The notes under the pieces are model-generated. The model had not been told where the DNA came from. It worked only from the letters and a program-made list of their open reading frames with translations, and made no database searches. This document shows positions 36,472 through 44,834 of a stretch of 64,000 nucleotides of DNA, piece after piece. Source of the DNA: UBA10649 sp037130755 (GTDB taxonomy: Bacteria > Actinomycetota > Actinomycetes > S36-B12); the NCBI GenBank assembly GCA_037130755.1, contig JBAXSI010000013.1, forward strand, positions 8,446-72,445, given 5' to 3'. The translations under genes were made by a program, and so were the position numbers. Positions within the stretch are counted from its first letter, which is position 1. Every line of letters starts with the position of its first letter.

Positions 36472-38514
36472 ATGACCAGCCCTCGCAGCCTTGCGGACGA
36501 CCTGCGCCAGCGCGACGACGTCGCGCTGGGTCGGCTGCTCCGTCGACGCCCGGACCTGGTGCACCCGGTGCCGTCCGACATCACGGCCCTGACGACGCGA
36601 GCGACGACCGGTCCCTCGATCGCGCGCTGCCTCGACGGCTTCGACGCCCTCCACCTGCACGTACTGCGTTGCGCGGCCGACCTGACCGTGTCCGAGCCTG
36701 CCGACGAGGCCGCCGTCATCGCTGCAGCCATCGAGCCGCTGGGGACCTTTGCCTCATCGGCCTGCACAAGCGCCCTTGCCGACCTGCGCGATGCCGCGGT
36801 GATCTGGGGTCCGGCCGAGGCCCTCCGCGCAGTCCACTCCGTTCGCGACCTCGTGGCCAATTCTCCGGTCCCGCCGTGGCCCCGGCCCGGTCTGGTGCCG
36901 GGCCGGACTTCGGCAACTGGTGATGTCGACGAGCAGGCGGCCCTGCACGCCCGTGCCATGGTTGCTCGCGTGCGGGACCTGCTCGACGACTGGTCCGTGA
37001 CCCCGCCGGCCATCCTGCGCAGCGGCGGGCTGTCCCTGCGGGACTTCGCTGCAGCGGCACGTCAGTTGCACGCCGACTGGCGCCTGGCATCGTTGACGAT
37101 CGAGATCGCCCACGCGGCGCGGCTGGTCACCGACGACCAGTCCGAGGCTCCGCACTGGATCCCGACCGACCACTTCGACGCATGGCTGGCGCGACCGCCC
37201 GCCGAGCAGTGGCTCGAACTGATCGATGCGTGGCTCGCACTCCCGCGACTGGCCTGGCTCGCCGACGAGAAGACGCAGGTGCTCACCGCCGACCGCGACC
37301 GTCGGGCCGTCCCGGTCCTGCGCCGCCAGGTGCTCGACCTGCTGCTCGAACTTCCCGAGGGCGCCGCCCTCGATATCGAGAACGCGCTGGAACTCCTCGA
37401 CGACAGGCAGCCGCGCCGTGGCGGGGAACTGCGCCGCCAGACCGTCGAGGCCACCCTCGGCGAGGCCACGGAGTTGGGACTCATCGGCGCCGGGGCCCTG
37501 TGCACGTCCGGCCGCATCCTCCTTGCGGCCTCGGACACCTCACCGGCTGACCGCCGTGCGCGCACGACCCATGTGTCGACCGCACTGGTAGATGCGCTCC
37601 CCGACGACGTCGACCAAGTCCTCCTCCAGGCGGACCTGACCATCGTGGCACCCGGTCCGGTCAGCGCGGAGGTGTCCCGGACGCTTCGCCTGCTCGCCGA
37701 CATCGAGTCCCGGGGGCACGCCACGGTCTACCGCATCACCGACGCATCCATCAGGCGCGCCCTGGACGCCGGCTGGGACGCCGCCGCCATTCACACGGCG
37801 CTCGCCGACATGTCCCGCACGCCCGTGCCGCAGCCGCTGACCTACCTCGTCGACGACGCCGCGCGCCGGCACGGGGCCGTGCGCGTGGGAACCGCGTTCG
37901 CCTACGTGAGGTGCGACAACCCCGAGACCCTGAGTGCGGTGTTGGCCGACCGCCAGTTGCGGACCCTCGGACTCAGCCGGCTGGCCGACACCGTCCTCGT
38001 CAGCCAGGCGCCGGCGTCCGAGCTCATCGCGTCCCTGCGCTCGGCCGGGTACGCACCTGCGGCGGAGGACCCGGACGGCAAGGTCGTCATCCGCCGCCCG
38101 CAGGACCACCGCGCGCGAGCCCCTCGCAACGCACCCGTCACCACTCGGCGCCTCCCCGAGGACGCACTCGTCGAGGCCGCCATCCGATCACTGCGCTCGG
38201 GCGATCGGGCCAAGGCTGAGGGTCGCGGGCCGAAGGTCACCGGCCCGGCGTCCGCGCCATCGGAGACGTCGTCCGACACGCCGAGCATGACGTCCGCAGC
38301 AATCCTTGCTGCGCTTCGCGCAGCCCTGGGCGACAACCGACCGCTGTGGATCGGGTACGCCGACACCGACGGCACGGTAGGGCAGCAGATCGTGGATCCG
38401 ATCCGACTGGGCGGCGGCATCCTCACCGCGTTCGACCACCGCAGCGAGACCGTTCGGTCGTTCTCGGTCTCCCGGGTGACCGGCGTAGCCCCTCTCGAGC
38501 CTGGGAGCGCGTGA
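36472..38514 (+). CDS. Helicase-associated (Helicase_C_3) protein, XPB partner type
   Basis: 680 residues. It starts SLADDLRQRDDVALGRLLRRR, as the mycobacterial Rv0862c type does, and contains winged-helix-like segments and a region (about 370-520) matching the Helicase_C_3 domain named from XPB/Ssl2. There is no Walker A or DEAD box, so it has no ATPase of its own. In mycobacteria this gene lies next to the XPB helicase; here the XPB gene is 4.7 kb downstream on the same strand, with the HNH and amino-acid genes between. Cooperation with XPB in DNA repair or transcription is inferred from that conserved association. Confidence 0.83.
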   Translation: MTSPRSLADDLRQRDDVALGRLLRRRPDLVHPVPSDITALTTRATTGPSIARCLDGFDALHLHVLRCAADLTVSEPADEAAVIAAAIEPLGTFASSACTSALADLRDAAVIWGPAEALRAVHSVRDLVANSPVPPWPRPGLVPGRTSATGDVDEQAALHARAMVARVRDLLDDWSVTPPAILRSGGLSLRDFAAAARQLHADWRLASLTIEIAHAARLVTDDQSEAPHWIPTDHFDAWLARPPAEQWLELIDAWLALPRLAWLADEKTQVLTADRDRRAVPVLRRQVLDLLLELPEGAALDIENALELLDDRQPRRGGELRRQTVEATLGEATELGLIGAGALCTSGRILLAASDTSPADRRARTTHVSTALVDALPDDVDQVLLQADLTIVAPGPVSAEVSRTLRLLADIESRGHATVYRITDASIRRALDAGWDAAAIHTALADMSRTPVPQPLTYLVDDAARRHGAVRVGTAFAYVRCDNPETLSAVLADRQLRTLGLSRLADTVLVSQAPASELIASLRSAGYAPAAEDPDGKVVIRRPQDHRARAPRNAPVTTRRLPEDALVEAAIRSLRSGDRAKAEGRGPKVTGPASAPSETSSDTPSMTSAAILAALRAALGDNRPLWIGYADTDGTVGQQIVDPIRLGGGILTAFDHRSETVRSFSVSRVTGVAPLEPGSA

Positions 38515-38524
38515 GCCACCGTAA

Positions 38525-40000
38525 CTATGGGGGTGGTTCGGCGAGCAGCCTGACCGGCGAATGCGGGAATCGGCGTCCGGTGGGACTGATGAACGTGCAG
38601 GACCCGTTGGATTGACTGTCGACAATGCGCCAGCCTGCGTGGGTCTTCACGTTGTGGTGGCGACGGCACAGCGCGCCAGTGTTCGCGACCGTCGTCGCAC
38701 CACCCTCATCGAAACCGACGGCGTGATCGACATCGCAGCCGGTCGCCTGTCGATTGCATCCGGGGTGTCGGCACGTGCGGTCACGTGCCGCGATCCACGC
38801 CGCGAGGTCGGGGCTGACGGCATAGGCGTGCGCGCCACGATCTGCCAGTGACCCGCTGACCGGATCGCAGACCAGTCGCCGCAGCAGTGCCGGGGTCGAC
38901 TTCCGGGCCAGGAGGTCGACCAGGTCGTCGCGGCCGACGGCGACCGACTCCCCGCCGACCTGCACGTGCACCAGCGCGTCAGGTGTCAGGCCGGCGAGTG
39001 TGCGCGCATCCACGAGGACCTGCACCTCCACCCGGGCCCGCCGGCCGACCGCGCCACCATCAGTCACAGGCGTTCCGCCTCCGGATGCGAGTCCTTCACG
39101 GGAGAGTGTCCCGTCGAGCACGAGCTCGGTGAACGCAGCTGCCCGAAGCTGCCCCAAGGTCGGCTCGGCAGCGCCGGTGCGATCGGCCACCGCAGCAGCG
39201 AGCCGGTCGGCGTCGGCACGAACACGTTCCTCGATGCGCGCCATCACCATCGCCGCGTGCAGCGCCGGCATCCGCGCCATCACCACGGCCAGGCCGTCGT
39301 CCTGTCCCCACGCCTGAACGTCGCAGCCACGCCGAGCCCGACGGCGGCGTTGCCACGCAGCCTGGGCGTCGATGGTGTCGACCACTCGCCTCGCTCGCGC
39401 CCGGACTCGCGATGCGGTCTCGGCACCGGCGTGCGGAAGCACCCGATCCTGCAGCCGGGCGCACGACTGCGCGAACTCCTCATCGGTCGCTGCATCGTCA
39501 CCCAGCGGGCGGCTGAGCATCCGCCCCGCCTGCTCGCACAACGCGACCGCGGCCGACGAGCTGATCCGCCCCGCGCGCAGTTCCTCGAGGGTGCGCGACA
39601 GCGGACCTGTCAGCAACCGCGCCTGCCAGACCTGATTGCGCAGCGTGGCCTCGGGCATCCGCAGGACCGCCGCCACCTCGGCGGCAACCTCGTCGACGAT
39701 CTCCACTCGTCGGGCACCGCCCGCCTGCGGTGCGGCCGGCTCGACGAGGACGTCTCGAACCACCTGAGTGGCACCGGACACCCGCACCAGCAGTCGGGCG
39801 CGCGTCGCCGCCACTGCCGCCTCATGCTCGGACAACGACACCAGCGCCGACAGAGCCTCGTCAGGATCCAGCGCATCCACGTCCACGCCCAGCAGACGCT
39901 CGCCTTCACGCGGATCATCGGCCCGCGAAACCCAGCCGTCGCGCGTGGACGCCACCCTGCCCAGACTCACCTCGAATGGCGACCAGTGGGATTCGAACAT
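38525..40000 (-). CDS. DUF222-HNH endonuclease-like protein (13E12 repeat family type)
   Basis: 491 residues. The N-terminal two thirds are DUF222; the C-terminal domain holds a clear HNH motif, CRHPGCNRQATGCDVDHAV, followed by NTGALCRRHHNVKTH, with Cys ligands for a structural zinc and the catalytic His in DVDH. It belongs to the family that includes the mycobacterial 13E12 repeat proteins, which are LexA-controlled. The start at 40000 is preferred over ATG 40018 because TAGAAT (40008-40013, minus strand) lies 7 nt before it, giving a leaderless message. A perfect SOS box covers this start, so expression is probably induced by DNA damage. Confidence 0.9.
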   Translation of the reverse strand: MFESHWSPFEVSLGRVASTRDGWVSRADDPREGERLLGVDVDALDPDEALSALVSLSEHEAAVAATRARLLVRVSGATQVVRDVLVEPAAPQAGGARRVEIVDEVAAEVAAVLRMPEATLRNQVWQARLLTGPLSRTLEELRAGRISSSAAVALCEQAGRMLSRPLGDDAATDEEFAQSCARLQDRVLPHAGAETASRVRARARRVVDTIDAQAAWQRRRRARRGCDVQAWGQDDGLAVVMARMPALHAAMVMARIEERVRADADRLAAAVADRTGAAEPTLGQLRAAAFTELVLDGTLSREGLASGGGTPVTDGGAVGRRARVEVQVLVDARTLAGLTPDALVHVQVGGESVAVGRDDLVDLLARKSTPALLRRLVCDPVSGSLADRGAHAYAVSPDLAAWIAARDRTCRHPGCNRQATGCDVDHAVGFDEGGATTVANTGALCRRHHNVKTHAGWRIVDSQSNGSCTFISPTGRRFPHSPVRLLAEPPP

Positions 40001-40008
40001 GTGTTCGA
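39993..40008. promoter_or_regulatory. Perfect actinobacterial SOS box (LexA operator)
   Basis: The 16-bp sequence TCGAAC-ATGT-GTTCGA fits the mycobacterial LexA consensus TCGAAC-N4-GTTCGA at every fixed base. It overlaps the ATG at 40000 and the last base of the TAGAAT -10 box of the HNH gene, so a bound repressor would block transcription start. Confidence 0.9.
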
Positions 40009-40082
40009 TTCTAGTCATGTGGGGCTAAGAACGCAAGCAATACCAACGGTTATCCTGCAGGTGCGCCCGTTGACGACTGCCG

Positions 40083-41201
40083 TCAGCGCAGCAGCAGATC
40101 GACCGTCGCTACCGTCAGATCGGCCAACACCTCGGGGATCGGATCGACGCCGATGCCGAACCCCGTTGGCACGTGCAACTGGCCGTTATCGAGAACGAAG
40201 GGCTCGGTGACGTCGACCTCGTAGTAGCGGCTCGAGGCGCTGGTGTCGCCTGGCAGCGTGAAGCCAGGCAGAGCGGCGAGCGCGACGTTGGCGGCCCGAC
40301 CGATGCCCGTCTCGAGCATGCCTCCGCACCACACCGGTGCGTCACGACCGACGCACACATCGTGGATGTCGCGGGCCGTCAGGTAGCCGCCCACACGACC
40401 GGGCTTGATGTTGATGATCGACGCGGCGCCGAACTCCAGCGCCGAGTCAGCGGACATCACGGAGTGGATGGACTCGTCCATGCAGATCGGCGTCTGGCAT
40501 GCGCGGGACATCAGCACGTGGCCGTACCAGTCGTCCTGCTCCAGCGGCTGCTCGTGCAGCAGCAGGTCGTACTCGTCGAGCTTGGCCAGGTGCGCGGCAT
40601 CGGCACGTGTATAGGCCTGGTTCGCATCGGTCTGCAGCGGGATGTCCGGCCACGCCGCACGAACGGCCGACACCGGGGCAATGTCCCACCCGGGCTGGAT
40701 CTTCAGCTTGATGCGTCGGTAGCCCGCGTCGACGTAGCCGGCGACCTCCTCCAGCAGGGCGTCGACAGACTCGGTCGGTGGGATGCCCACCGAGACCCCG
40801 CAGTCGACCGCGTCCCGCGTGACGCCGAAGTGCGACGCGAGCGAGGTCTCCCCTTCGCGCAGCCACACGTCAAGAAGCGCGGTCGACAGCGCGCACTTGG
40901 CCATCGGGTGTCCGCTCACGACCTCCATCGCCTCACGCACGGCGAGGGGATCGTGCTCGTCGAGGACGGCACTCAGCGACGGCAGCAGGTGCTCGGCCAG
41001 AACGGCGATCGCGCCGTTTCCGTACTCGTAGCTGTAGCCCGGCCACGACATCGTCACGCATTCGCCCCAGCCGCGCACGCCGTCGGAGTTGACCGCCTCG
41101 ACGAGGATGACGTCACGCACCGTCTCGGTGCCGAACGACGTCCGGAAGGGCCGAACCAACGGAATGTTCAGCCGATGCAGCCGGATCGCGTCGATGGTCA
41201 T
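40083..41201 (-). CDS. Enolase-superfamily N-succinylamino acid racemase / o-succinylbenzoate synthase family enzyme
   Basis: 372 residues. The capping domain (about 1-120) begins IRLHRLNIPLVRPFRTSFGTE. The barrel has the catalytic lysines in RRIKLKIQPGWD (KxK) and in the GAASIINIKPGRVGGY segment, and the metal ligands in LQTDANQAY, LHEQPLEQDD and CMDESIHS. This is the OSBS/NSAR branch. The next gene upstream in the operon, a GNAT acyltransferase, overlaps by 4 bp, and an M20 deacylase is divergent. That set points to racemisation of N-succinyl amino acids rather than menaquinone synthesis; no other men gene is nearby. Substrate not provable here. Confidence 0.87.
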   Translation of the reverse strand: MTIDAIRLHRLNIPLVRPFRTSFGTETVRDVILVEAVNSDGVRGWGECVTMSWPGYSYEYGNGAIAVLAEHLLPSLSAVLDEHDPLAVREAMEVVSGHPMAKCALSTALLDVWLREGETSLASHFGVTRDAVDCGVSVGIPPTESVDALLEEVAGYVDAGYRRIKLKIQPGWDIAPVSAVRAAWPDIPLQTDANQAYTRADAAHLAKLDEYDLLLHEQPLEQDDWYGHVLMSRACQTPICMDESIHSVMSADSALEFGAASIINIKPGRVGGYLTARDIHDVCVGRDAPVWCGGMLETGIGRAANVALAALPGFTLPGDTSASSRYYEVDVTEPFVLDNGQLHVPTGFGIGVDPIPEVLADLTVATVDLLLR

Positions 41202-42001
41202 GAAGCCCTTTCCAGAACGTAGCCGCCGGCGGTGCTGACTCCGACGATCGTGAAACCCTCGACAAGGGCCCGCGTGAGCTCTTCTCGAAGCGTGAGTCGC
41301 CACTGCGCTGCCGCGTCCGGTTCGGTGGACCGCAGCGCGACGATGTCCTCCGGCAGGGCGATCTCGCGAACGTCGCGGCCGGCCGTCTGCTCGGCAGCGA
41401 CGTCGATCCGTGCAACGTCTCCGCGTAGTGCCGCCTTCGCCCTCGGCGACTCCAGGCGCCACCACGCGAACAACCGGTCCGTCGGATCACCGGAGTTGAT
41501 GCCGTCGTCCATGGCACCGTAGAAGTTGACCTCGAAGCCCTCGACGTCGACGCCGAGCTTGATCAGGTTCAGCACGGCGTTGCGGCGCACCAGCGGATCG
41601 AAGGTCCAGACGATCGTGTCGATCTCGCGCTCCAGCGCCCAGACCCGCTGGTGCATCTTGAGGGCAGCGCCAATGTGCTGGTCGCGGTATGGCTCCACGA
41701 CGGCGGCCATGTGCGAGTGCAGGTGCGTGTGCCAGCCGTCCTTGTGGTGGCGCCCCGCGAACGCGAACGCCGCCCCGATGGGCTCGCCGTCGCGGTAGGC
41801 GGCCGACGCGTACCCGCCGGCGTGGATCTGCGCACGCAGCAGGTTCGGCTGGATCTGCGTCGAACCGGTCAACGACGGCCACACTGTGTCGAACACCCGT
41901 CGTGCGTCGTCGAGTTCACTAAGGTCGATCAGGGACCGCACCCTGACGTCCGCCCGCTGCTCGGCGGCGCCGAGGTCGTCCTGCGGGGTCCATGTCGTCA
42001 C
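41198..42001 (-). CDS. GNAT-family acyltransferase paired with the racemase
   Basis: 267 residues. The GNAT-like core includes IGAAFAFAGRHHKDGWHTHLHSHMAAV and the acyl-CoA-binding stretch YRDQHIGAALKMHQR, which matches the R/Q-x-x-G-x-A loop. It resembles the predicted acyltransferases found beside NSAR genes, for which N-succinylation of D-amino acids is known in Geobacillus kaustophilus. GTG at 42001 has TACGGT 6 nt before it, a leaderless arrangement. Starts of this gene and the M20 gene are only 31 bp apart. Confidence 0.82.
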   Translation of the reverse strand: MTTWTPQDDLGAAEQRADVRVRSLIDLSELDDARRVFDTVWPSLTGSTQIQPNLLRAQIHAGGYASAAYRDGEPIGAAFAFAGRHHKDGWHTHLHSHMAAVVEPYRDQHIGAALKMHQRVWALEREIDTIVWTFDPLVRRNAVLNLIKLGVDVEGFEVNFYGAMDDGINSGDPTDRLFAWWRLESPRAKAALRGDVARIDVAAEQTAGRDVREIALPEDIVALRSTEPDAAAQWRLTLREELTRALVEGFTIVGVSTAGGYVLERAS

Positions 42002-42007
42002 CCGCTC

Positions 42008-42013
42008 ACCGTA
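42008..42013 (-). promoter_or_regulatory. -10 box of a leaderless promoter
   Basis: On the minus strand TACGGT is followed by 6 nt and GTG 42001. It lies within the 31-bp divergent gap shared with the M20 peptidase gene. Confidence 0.55.
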
Positions 42014-42032
42014 CCGACCGAGAGGCAGGCCC

Positions 42033-43166
42033 ATGGCGGAGACCGACCTGCTGTCCGAAGCCCGCGACCTGCTGCCCGCGATGGTCGACGCAGTAGAGGC
42101 CCTCGTCAGCATCGAATCGCCATCCACCGACGTTGCCGCGTGCGCGGCGATCGTGCAGGAGTCGATCGGGGCGTTCTCCGCATGGCTGCCTTCGCCAGCA
42201 CGTGCGGAGCAGCACGGCGGCCGACCGGTGTGGAGGTGGGGACCGGCCCGCCCGCGAGTGCTGCTGCTGGGTCACCTGGACACGGTGTGGCCTATCGGGT
42301 CCCTGGATCGGCTGCCCTTCACCAATGACGGCCAGCGCATGACCGGCCCAGGCATCTTCGACATGAAGGCCGGCGTGGTCCAGGGCTGGGCGGCGCTCGC
42401 CCTCGCAGGCCTGACCGAGGACAGCGGGGTGGGCATGCTGCTGACCACCGACGAGGAGATCGGCTCGCACGCATCGCGTGCCGTCATTTCGGAGGCGATC
42501 GATCTGGCCGAGGCTGTCCTCGTCCTCGAACCTTCAGTGGAGGCGGCCGTCAAGACCGCCCGCAAGGGCACGTCCTGGTACGTCATCGACGTCGAGGGGC
42601 GTGCGGCCCACGCCGGGCTCGACCCCGAGCGCGGCGTGAACGCGCTCATCGCTGCCGCGGAACTCACCCTCGCTGCGCCGACGTGGGCGGACGCCGAGCG
42701 CGGCACCACCGTGACACCGACTCTCCTCACCGCGGGGAGCACGCCGAACACGGTCCCAGCGAGCGCACAACTGACCATCGACGTCCGAGCCTGGACGAGC
42801 ACCGAGCAGGTCCGCATCGACGAGCGGATTCGCGAGTGGCAGCCTTCGGTGCACGGCGCCCACCTCGACATCAGCGGCGGGATCGACCGGCCGGCGCTCG
42901 AAGCATCGACGGCCGCCGTGCTCCTTGGCCACGCCAGGACAGCAGCCGCTGCACTGGGCCTGCCCCCTCTCGAAGGGCGGGCGGTCGGCGGCGCGAGCGA
43001 CGGCAATCTCACCGCTGCGGCCGGCATCGCGACCCTGGACGGACTGGGCGCAGTGGGCGACGGCGCGCACGCCGACCACGAATGGGTCAGCGTCCCGGCC
43101 ATGGCCGAGCGCGCCGCCCTGGTCGCAGCACTCCTCGGCGTTCTGCTCGATCGACCGACAACGTAG
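42033..43166 (+). CDS. M20-family metallopeptidase, candidate N-succinyl-L-amino acid deacylase
   Basis: 377 residues. The zinc ligands and catalytic residues of M20 are in place: GHLDTV, GPGIFDMKAG, TTDEEIGS (catalytic Glu), and the late His in ADHEWVSV. The lid domain lies at about 175-285 and carries GRAAHAGLDPERGVNA. It resembles carboxypeptidase G2-like deacylases. With the divergent racemase and acyltransferase genes it would hydrolyse N-succinyl-L-amino acid to free L-amino acid, the last and irreversible step of the D-to-L pathway. Other amide substrates are possible. Confidence 0.88.
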   Translation: MAETDLLSEARDLLPAMVDAVEALVSIESPSTDVAACAAIVQESIGAFSAWLPSPARAEQHGGRPVWRWGPARPRVLLLGHLDTVWPIGSLDRLPFTNDGQRMTGPGIFDMKAGVVQGWAALALAGLTEDSGVGMLLTTDEEIGSHASRAVISEAIDLAEAVLVLEPSVEAAVKTARKGTSWYVIDVEGRAAHAGLDPERGVNALIAAAELTLAAPTWADAERGTTVTPTLLTAGSTPNTVPASAQLTIDVRAWTSTEQVRIDERIREWQPSVHGAHLDISGGIDRPALEASTAAVLLGHARTAAAALGLPPLEGRAVGGASDGNLTAAAGIATLDGLGAVGDGAHADHEWVSVPAMAERAALVAALLGVLLDRPTT

Positions 43167-43169
43167 GCT
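43164..43169 (+). promoter_or_regulatory. -10 box of a leaderless promoter
   Basis: TAGGCT begins within the last codon of the M20 gene and includes its TAG stop; it is followed by 6 nt and GTG 43176. Confidence 0.55.
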
Positions 43170-43175
43170 CCACGG

Positions 43176-44834
43176 GTGGCTGACGGACCCCTCATCGTGC
43201 AGAGCGACAAGACGCTGCTGCTCGAGGTGGACCATAAGCAGTCCGACGAGTGCCGCAAGGCCATCGCACCGTTCGCCGAGCTCGAACGCGCGCCCGAGCA
43301 CATCCACACCTACCGCCTCACCCCGCTCGGTCTGTGGAACGCGCGAGCCGCCGGCCACGATGCCGAGCAGGTCGTCGACACGCTCCTGCGCTACTCGCGG
43401 TACCCCGTTCCGCATGCCCTCCTGATCGACGTCGCGGAGACGATGTCGCGTTACGGGCGCCTTCAGGTGAACAACCACCCGGTTCACGGCCTGGTCCTGC
43501 AGGCCATCGATCCCGCGGTGCTTGAGGAGGTCCTGCGCAGCAGGAAGGTGGCGCCGCTGCTCGGGGCGCGGGTCGACGAGACCACCGTGATCGTCCATCC
43601 GAGCGAGCGCGGACACCTGAAGCAGGCCTTGGTGAAGCTCGGCTGGCCGGCCGAGGACGTCGCCGGGTACGTCGACGGCGAGCGGCACGCCATCGCGCTC
43701 GCGGCCGACCTGTGGCAGCCCCGCCCGTACCAGACCGAGGCCGCCGAGGGGTTCTGGCACGGTGGCTCCGGCGTCGTCGTGCTGCCCTGTGGCTCGGGCA
43801 AGACCATCGTCGGCACGCTGGCCATGGCCCTTGCCCAGGCGACGACCCTGATCCTCGTCACGAACACGGTCGCCGCACGGCAGTGGCGCGACGAACTGCT
43901 CCGTCGAACGACCCTGACGCCCGACGAGATCGGCGAGTACTCGGGGGCGAAGAAGGAGATCCGACCGGTCACAATCGCCACCTACCAGGTGATGACGACC
44001 AAGCGGCAGGGCATCTACCCGCATCTGGAGGTCTTCGACTCGCGCGACTGGGGCCTGATCATCTACGACGAGGTGCATCTGCTGCCCGCACCGATCTTCC
44101 GTTTCACTGCGGACATCCAGTCCCGTCGCCGGCTCGGCCTGACGGCCACCCTGGTGCGCGAGGACGGGCGCGAGAGCGACGTGTTCTCACTCATCGGCCC
44201 GAAGCGGTACGACGCGCCGTGGAAGGACATCGAGAATCAGGGCTACATCGCGCCGGCCGACTGCGTCGAAGTGCGCGTCACGCTGCCGGACACCGACCGC
44301 ATGACGTACGCCATGGCCGAGCCAGAGGACAAGTACCGGCTGTCCGCGTCTGCGCCGGAGAAACTGCGCATCGCCGAGGCGATCGTCGCCCGGCACTCCG
44401 ATGACCGGGTGCTCGTGATCGGCCAGTACCTCGACCAGCTCGCCGAGCTCGGCGAGCACCTCGACGCTCCGGTGATCACCGGAGCGACTCCCGTGCGCGA
44501 GCGCGAGCGTCTGTTCGGCGCATTCCGCGAGGGTGACCTGCGCGTGCTGGTCGTCAGCAAGGTCGCGAACTTCTCCATCGACCTGCCCGAGGCCGGCGTC
44601 GCGATCCAGGTGAGCGGCACGTTCGGCTCCCGCCAGGAGGAGGCCCAGCGCCTCGGCCGTGTCCTGCGGCCCAAGGAGGACGGGCGCTCGGCACACTTCT
44701 ACTCGATCGTCACCCGCGACACGGTGGACGCCGATTTCGCCCAACACCGGCAGCGATTCCTTGCTGAGCAGGGATACTCCTACCGGATCATCGATGCCGA
44801 GGACATCCTCAGCGGAACGTGGGAGGTCTCATGA
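43176..44834 (+). CDS. XPB/ERCC3-type DNA helicase
   Basis: 552 residues. An N-terminal damage-recognition-like domain (about 1-170) is followed by the two RecA-like domains: motif I VLPCGSGKTIVGT, motif II IYDEVHLLP (DEVH box), motif III LTATLVREDG, and motif VI QEEAQRLGRVLRP. The RED residues of XPB are seen in LVREDGRESD. The bacterial XPB helicase moves 3' to 5' and anneals strands; its cell role is not settled. The GTG has TAGGCT 6 nt upstream. The stop overlaps the ClC gene start. Confidence 0.93.
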   Translation: MADGPLIVQSDKTLLLEVDHKQSDECRKAIAPFAELERAPEHIHTYRLTPLGLWNARAAGHDAEQVVDTLLRYSRYPVPHALLIDVAETMSRYGRLQVNNHPVHGLVLQAIDPAVLEEVLRSRKVAPLLGARVDETTVIVHPSERGHLKQALVKLGWPAEDVAGYVDGERHAIALAADLWQPRPYQTEAAEGFWHGGSGVVVLPCGSGKTIVGTLAMALAQATTLILVTNTVAARQWRDELLRRTTLTPDEIGEYSGAKKEIRPVTIATYQVMTTKRQGIYPHLEVFDSRDWGLIIYDEVHLLPAPIFRFTADIQSRRRLGLTATLVREDGRESDVFSLIGPKRYDAPWKDIENQGYIAPADCVEVRVTLPDTDRMTYAMAEPEDKYRLSASAPEKLRIAEAIVARHSDDRVLVIGQYLDQLAELGEHLDAPVITGATPVRERERLFGAFREGDLRVLVVSKVANFSIDLPEAGVAIQVSGTFGSRQEEAQRLGRVLRPKEDGRSAHFYSIVTRDTVDADFAQHRQRFLAEQGYSYRIIDAEDILSGTWEVS

